A stretch of 64,000 nucleotides of DNA from positions 36,766,001-36,830,000 of the forward strand of contig CM114272.1 in the NCBI GenBank assembly GCA_050084515.1, in the 5' to 3' direction. The notes beneath the pieces are model-generated. The model saw only the letters and a list, made by a program, of their open reading frames with translations. It was not told the origin of the DNA and made no database searches. Position 1 is the stretch's first letter. Each line of letters begins with the position of its first letter. The stretch comes from Blasia pusilla. Lineage: Eukaryota; Marchantiophyta; Marchantiopsida; Blasiales. A program made the position numbers and the translations under genes. Shown piece by piece: positions 58,885 to 64,000 of the stretch.

Positions 58885-59602
58885 CCTACACAATATACAT
58901 CGCTGGTCACATCTACACCATAAAACACCAATCTTCCCTATACACGGGTAGATCCACACATATACAGAAATCAACTCATACATATACATGGAGATCACAC
59001 AACAAAAATAAAGAGAAGTAAAAATGACACACCCAGCCTAGAACTCCACTCCTCAATCTACATCGGCATATTGAGCCTCGTCCACCATATGCTATCAAGA
59101 AATCCATACACTAACACCCCAGTCCTATCTCACACATATACAAGAGAGGTGCTCTAACGACCCAACATAAGAAAGATGGCTTGGGAAAGCCATCTTCCTC
59201 CCTTATATAGGGTTGGTTTGGCTCTTCCCCTAAAAATAGCTATCCTCCTAGTAACTCGATGAAACCATAAAAAGCAATCCTTATACAGGTTACCAAGATA
59301 TGGTTGGGGTGTGACCTGGTCAACAAGTCATCTTGCTGTGAAAGACCTCAACAGGAAAGTTGTCAAAAATGACGTTCCTGACACAATGGACCTATCCTCA
59401 ACCTCATCCGACACCATGGGACAAAGTTACACTCAAGATAGTCCGAAGGATCCTACGCCCTATTGACGATAGATCTCGGCCTATCGCTACACAATATACA
59501 TTGTTGGTCATATCTACACCACATAACACCGATCTTCTCCACACATGGGTAGATCCACACATGTACAGAAATCAACTCATACATATACATCGAGATCACA
59601 CA
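58885..59602 (-). mobile_element. LTR of the second family, with duplicated 115-bp end
   Basis: 59,030-59,490 matches the plus-strand LTR at 29,757-30,224, including the TATA box (59,202-59,209) and the hairpin (59,173-59,196). A 115-bp segment starting TGTGTGATCTC on the minus strand occurs on both sides (59,602-59,490 and 58,998-58,885). The outer copy follows a purine run (GGGGGCGG) at about 59,604-59,611, so this may be the 3' LTR of element 3. Confidence 0.65.
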
Positions 59603-59675
59603 ACCGCCCCCATATCTGGTAGTTGGATCCCCCTAACTCCAGATAGAAAATATCACATCTCTTTAACATGACCAA

Positions 59676-59975
59676 CTACCCTATACACATCTTGGAAACA
59701 TCCATCATCCCCGTGGGAACTACATCAAGAGGGGAGGTCAGACATGGCATTTGCCACCCTCGGGAAGAACCATCACATACCAACATGGTGGCTGCACCCC
59801 TCGCAGATCCGCACAACATATACCTTAAGCCTGCAGGTACCACTGCGAAGCTCGGATCCACTGTCCCATCTACATTCGAAAGATGACATGGCGCACAATT
59901 GCGCACATGATCCTTCCAAACCATTCCATCCTGTCTTTCCAACATGAGGACTCCAGTCGGTAATACCTCACGCAT
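59676..59975 (-). pseudogene. Integrase C-terminal region with degenerate PHD-like finger, element 3
   Basis: The frame reads GVLMLERQDGMVWKDHVRNC, NVDGTVDPSFAVVPAGLR, then YMLCGSARGAATMLVCDGSS and RGWQMPCLTSPLDVVPTG, ending in KMC. Spacing and context (C..C, TMLvCD.C..GWH..CL.pPL..VP.G, C..C) fit a PHD finger, a chromatin-reading zinc module. Several ligands are changed: first Cys to Tyr, Cys to Ser after CDG, His to Gln after GW. It lies about 160 bp after the integrase, where chromoviruses carry a chromodomain. The PHD reading rests on spacing. Confidence 0.6.
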
Positions 59976-60130
59976 ACATAGGATCGTGTGCCCTGCAGTG
60001 ACATCTAGCGTCGTGGGTGCCGCTTGCTATAAATACAGGTAATCTCCAAGATGAAACCTCCTAATCCTTGGACGATAACCTCCTCCATGAATGGTCGTGT
60101 ACCTCAATGTATCTCTGTGTTGAGCAATAG

Positions 60131-60960
60131 TTAAGTTCTCAAAGGCCATAGGCATAACTCTACAAAAATCTCCGCCCTCTGAGAACACGCTTGTACCCAC
60201 ACATCTGGATCATCAAGATCTAACACCTCCGCCATGTCACGTCGAACAATTGGAGGTAAATCTAGGTCTCTCCCAAAGAGCAAAAAGTACGATGCAAATG
60301 ATGCCAAGGATGTCTGCCGACTAAAGCGATAATCCATAGCCAACCATGGCAACTGTAAGTCCCACTCCCTCAACTATCCCCGTCGCAAGCCATACTTAGG
60401 CAATCCTCTCTTCACCATTTGTATTACTCTCTCCGCCAACCCATCCGCCTCAAGATGATCTCTGGACGTGGTGCGGTGATCTATCAGCGCTTTATCACAC
60501 AAGGCCTTAAACTCGCCCCTGAACTCGGTACCCTGGTCAGTCAACACCTCCGCCGGTGCACCAAAGTGACTAAGCACACGATCTAGAAATGCATTAGCTG
60601 CTCCCTTGCTCGCCTTGTCCGGTAGTGCCACCAACTCTATCCACTTGGAGAAATGCTCCACCATGACCAACACGTACCTGTGATGACGCCCCGTCAATGG
60701 CAAAGGTCCTGCAAAGTCTAAACTCCACCGATAACCTAAACCCATAATCGGAAAAGGATGTAATTGCGGAGTGGGAGCATTGAAGGATGCTCGCATTCTA
60801 TCACATACCATACATGTGGCCACAAACTATTGTACCCCAGTATGCATGCCACGCCACTAATAATGAACTTGGAGTAAGTTGTAAGTACGCTTTATTCCAA
60901 AATGCCCCAACTCCTCATGGGCATGTCGCACTACACGTGCTCGCTGGGAAGGATGAGGTA
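60131..60960 (-). pseudogene. Integrase, element 3
   Basis: 60,374-60,823 is open for 149 codons: CMVCDRMRASFNAP (end of the HHCC zinc region), YRWSLDFAGPLPLTGRHHRY, VEHFSKWIELVALPDKASKG, GAPAEVLTDQGTEFRGEFKA, RDHLEADGLAERVIQMVKRG. Asp36, Asp96 and Glu131 of this frame fit the DDE triad that joins element DNA to the genome. The upstream HHCC part (to about 60,960) and the C-terminal part (60,131-60,373, LFGRDLDLPPIVRRDM) are in the same order, but a stop near 60,376 breaks the frame. Confidence 0.9.
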
Positions 60961-60978
60961 CCACTCATATCCTACCAT

Positions 60979-61320
60979 CTACCCATACCAGTAAAAAATG
61001 TGAGTCCCCTCCCACCTGAACCTCCTGGCTCTTTGTAGGATCCAATCCCGCTCCCTAGCACTCACTATGCTCACTATGATGCCAGTGCACAAGAACTCCA
61101 CAACCTCCACATCATCATGGATATCAAAACCACCTGTCGCCTCCTCACTGACCTCCGGATCTAAAGACTCACCATCCAACCCCACCATTGGAGTCATCAC
61201 CTGTGGCTGACCTACCATAGTCAACCAACAAAGATGGGTAGATGCATGCCAACCGGGCACCATCTCCTCATCACTCTCTCCGTGCCATCGAGCTCCTGCG
61301 TCGTCTCACTATCCATCACT
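60979..61320 (-). pseudogene. RNase H end fused to RT by deletion, element 3
   Basis: GWHASTHLCWLTMVGQPQVM corresponds to the region after RNase H in element 2 (36,500-36,560). Directly upstream, at about 61,310, the RT sequence ends at '..agagtgatggat', so about 0.9-1 kb with the YIDD box and most of RNase H is missing. Confidence 0.75.
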
Positions 61321-61322
61321 CT

Positions 61323-61800
61323 CTAAAACTCCGTAGGCACATTCTTCAACCCAAATGCTAAGAACCGCCATTGATACAAGCAATCTCTCCTGAACCGATC
61401 TATCCCCCATAATGTTGTCTTCTCCTTGTCCTCCAACCTGATAGGAAGCTGATGATAGCCAGCACGGAGATCTAAAGTACAGAAGATCTTTGCATGCCCT
61501 ACCGCATCAAAGATCTCTTCAGGAGTAAGCATGGCTTACCAATCTGACCTTGTCTGTCAGTTGATAGGAAGGTAATCTCCACACATCCGCCTATCCATCC
61601 AATTGCCATACATATCCTTCTTTGATGATATGACTGTGGTGGATGCATAAATTTCCCATGTGATAACTCCACAAGTCTTGCCTCCAACAAGTTCTGACTC
61701 CTGCTCTGAATCAAGGCTGGCTCCATATCAGAATACCTGTAGGGTTGACGAACGAATCGACGTATCACTAGCCAACTCAATCTGTATCCCGAGACCCTTT
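61323..61800 (-). pseudogene. Reverse transcriptase N-terminal half, element 3
   Basis: Segments are SDMEPALIQSRSQNLLEARL (near 61,700), the CGDYLPIN region (broken), FDAVGHAKIFCTLDLRAGYH and WRFLAFGLKNVPTEF (ends 61,323). The frame is lost near 61,530 and the palm with YIDD is deleted. Confidence 0.85.
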
Positions 61801-62209
61801 TGCGTACCCAAGTCTCTCATAGTGAAGGCAAAACAACTGACATGCCCTCTCAAAAACCTATGAACTTGTTGTCGCTCTCCTCTTATCAACTTGAGACCTA
61901 TCATAGGCTCCCAAGTGTCCATCGTGACCTCACTCGGAGAGGAGGCAACCTCCGGCTTTGGTTGCTATGTAGCAATCCTAGCACCTCCGCAACAACCACT
62001 CCACTCTGACCTCCTACCCCATGCTCCACATCCAAAAAATGAACATGTGTTGTTCTGGCCACCTTTGCACTCTCCGCTCGAACGACATCCTAGGAAGTCC
62101 ATGGGTGTCTATCTCTCCTCGTCCAGCCCCGAGCCAATGCCTGTACAGACCCTGTAGGCAATGGTCCAACTCGTGGACGTGACGGCATGGATGACACTCG
62201 CATCCATCT

Positions 62210-63231
62210 CTACTTAGCCATACCTAGGTTGACTATCCATGTGAGACAGTTCAGGTCCATCACGTGCCCCAACACCTGTCTTCGGGATGCCTCAATCATA
62301 CCTGGCACTGCCGTAGTACACATAGCAAATCCCATGGCGAGCTTGCGATCATCAACTGTAGGCTCCTCTAATGCTCGGGTTACCTCATCCAGAATCATGC
62401 CTGGCCCTCCATGGCCAAAGGCATGGGATGCTGGGAAGCTCACCCACATAGGTAAGGCTGCCCTCAACTCCCCCACCCTATTGGCCATCGCCAACGGTGG
62501 CCTATCATCCCGCGTCACCACCTGAGATCATCGCCCTGAGCCCCAAATAGCATCCATTGTGAGATATGGTCCTCTCTGGACTCTATCGTATACTCGACTC
62601 AATACCTCTGATAGTATCAGGTTTGTCCACCACAGTCGTGGATGATGGGCGCGTGATCCAACTCTCGATGCATCTAACAACACAGCAGGTCCCAACCGAG
62701 ACCTCGCCTGATGCACATTCGTCATCACACGTGCACGAGTGTCTCCCAACAACGGCACGTTCTCCAAAATGTACGCCGGAGAATATGTCTGACTCTCTTG
62801 CAAGTTTCCTACTACTCACAACATCTCCCAAAACATCCCTGACCTCGTATCTTGCAATCCAAACCCTCGGCCAGTTGATGAATGACCCTGATATGCCATC
62901 CAGCAATCACCAAATGAATGGTGCCAACTCTATCGAGATCCTGCACCCCCACCGAAGAGATGTCAGTGGGTAGTGTATGCTGATATCCCCATACTGCAGA
63001 TACCGGCAACAACTTAGGATACTTCAGGACCAATCTCGCTACGTGATGTAATAATACTTGCCGTGCGGTCTCATCTCTCTCCACATAAAGGTACTGATGC
63101 ACCCGTATGCCCGCTTGCAATACTACAGTCAATCCGTTCCTAATCCCTTCGAAGAGATCTAACACCCTAATACACTCCTCTGGACGCTGCCACACAATGG
63201 GTGTGGTATCCAGTGGGGTCAACGTCTCCAC
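62210..63231 (-). pseudogene. C5-cytosine methyltransferase-like domain, element 3
   Basis: The longest readable version. Motif I is VLDLFEGIRNGLTVVLQAG (DLFEGI 63,142-63,159), with YLYVERDE shortly after, the acidic residue expected to contact AdoMet. Motif IV is damaged: LVIAGW is followed by a base loss and altered codons (62,889-62,898). Motif VI is AYILENVPLLGD (ENV 62,756-62,764) and motif VIII RAHHPRLWW (62,627-62,653). Motif IX/X is KLAMGFAMCTTAVPG, then SRRQVLGHVMDLNCLTWI (62,240-62,285). The region between VIII and IX holds the target-recognition part (DDRPPLAMANRVGELRAALP). It sits between protease and RT as in elements 1 and 2. Frameshifts at motif IV and near 62,525 make it inactive. 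Confidence 0.87.
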
Positions 63232-63604
63232 TCCAAGAGCCCGATTGCCACTTGACTCTCGCTACTTCGGGATAAAGGCATGACTCCACACGTGCTTACG
63301 AGGTCGTCGGCACTCCTCTGTAGCTCTCGAGTCGTACCCACAATGGTGAAGAGGTCTTGCCAACATAGGATGAGACACCTGCCATGGCCTGTCTCTCCCT
63401 AGGACTATCCGCTATTGGGACATCCTCTACATGTGCGTTCCCCTCCAACAACTCTCCTGGCCCGCTAACACTACCTGTGAAAGTTGCCAACGTGGTCATA
63501 GACTTGTCTCGTGATCAACCTCCTTGTCCTGCAAACTACACGGGTAATTGACTTATATACCCATCACCTGACCGCCACCTTGGCCGATAAGAAAAGGTCT
63601 CCTC

Positions 63605-63988
63605 CTAGAAGTCAAGGATGAATCCTAGGGGATATAGCACTATACTCCCCACCAACAAATTGTATGACTCAGTTGGTGTCGTAATCGCACGTGTGCGCAC
63701 CATAGCACTATCCGTTGCATGCTTTGGTTGGACTCTGATAATTATCTCTTGTCGAGTCATATATTGCGTGGGTGACATACCCCCAATCGAGGTCTGTATA
63801 TGGAAGGGACAAGTCTCAATGTCGGCCTTCCGTAACCCCAACACTAAACACGCCACCTTCCCTAACATCAAGGGTTGCGCTCCCAAATCAAGTAGGATGC
63901 GCTCCGGGTGGTATTTTGTCCCCGTCGGACTAACCAAACAAAATAATCCAACTCGGTTATCCAGTAATACTACTCTAGGTGTCACCAC
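63605..63988 (-). pseudogene. Aspartic protease and linker, element 3 (partial)
   Basis: An open 127-codon frame starts GVVLLDN-like (VTPRVVLLDNRVGLFCLVS) and carries RILLDLGAQPLMLGK with D-L-G at 63,881-63,889, then the linker SYNLLVGSIVLYPLGFILDF. As in element 2 the active-site T/S is Leu. The upstream part is outside the window. Confidence 0.8.
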
Positions 63989-64000
63989 TGCTCGCTCTAT

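Larger units (their letters stand above)
59612..64000 (-). mobile_element. Ty3/gypsy LTR retrotransposon, element 3 (runs off the window)
   Basis: On the minus strand: protease (63.6-64.0 kb), methyltransferase-like domain (62.2-63.2 kb), RT (61.3-61.8 kb), a deletion, the end of RNase H, integrase (60.1-60.9 kb) and a PHD-like finger (59.7 kb). It is diverged from elements 1 and 2 but has the same architecture. Gag and the 5' LTR lie beyond the window. Confidence 0.9.

Overview
This window looks like repeat-rich nuclear DNA of a land plant. The reasons are genes with GT-AG introns, a nuclear chloroplast-targeted siroheme enzyme, plant-type GH3 beta-xylosidase fragments, and decayed Ty3/gypsy, Ty1/copia, hAT and other transposons. 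The style of the gypsy elements and of the transposase-like gene at 17.7-22.0 kb suggests a bryophyte or lycophyte, but that is a guess from remembered family resemblance. I identified only one gene as complete with all exons: a five-exon SIRB (sirohydrochlorin ferrochelatase) on the minus strand, 46,342-49,111. A second, a small glycine-rich protein gene at 14,209-15,471 (minus), looks intact in its first two exons.

Layout. 1-16 kb: duplicated debris of a secreted GH3 glycosidase (three copies at 1-0.9, 5.4-6.9 and 9.55-10.9 kb), with a segmental duplication (1-2.6 kb against 10.3-14.0 kb), an inverted second copy of the glycine-rich gene (3.2-4.0 kb) and a pair of ~500-bp direct repeats (7.6 and 8.8 kb). 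16-22 kb: a decayed transposase-like gene with an array of 67-bp palindromic units on its 5' side and a second array of the same palindrome inside a large probable intron. 22.5-29.8 kb: minus-strand Ty3/gypsy element 1. 29.8-34.5 kb: LTR fragments, tandem repeats and a (CT)85 tract. 34.5-35.7 kb: hAT transposase remnant. 36.1-43.9 kb: gypsy element 2. 44-46 kb and 49.3-58 kb: mostly AT-rich decayed sequence with copia and possibly CACTA remnants. 58-64 kb: LTR pieces and gypsy element 3, which runs off the window end.

The most striking content is shared by the three gypsy elements. Between protease and reverse transcriptase each carries a domain with the ordered motifs of C5-cytosine DNA methyltransferases: DLFGG, PC(Q), ENV, RxxxPRLWW and AMGFP...LG.AMD. 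Element 3 also has a degenerate PHD-type zinc finger after its integrase. The elements therefore appear to come from a lineage that carried its own DNA methyltransferase. Every copy here is broken, many by C-to-T or G-to-A changes. The palindrome arrays around the transposase-like gene are the second unexplained structure.
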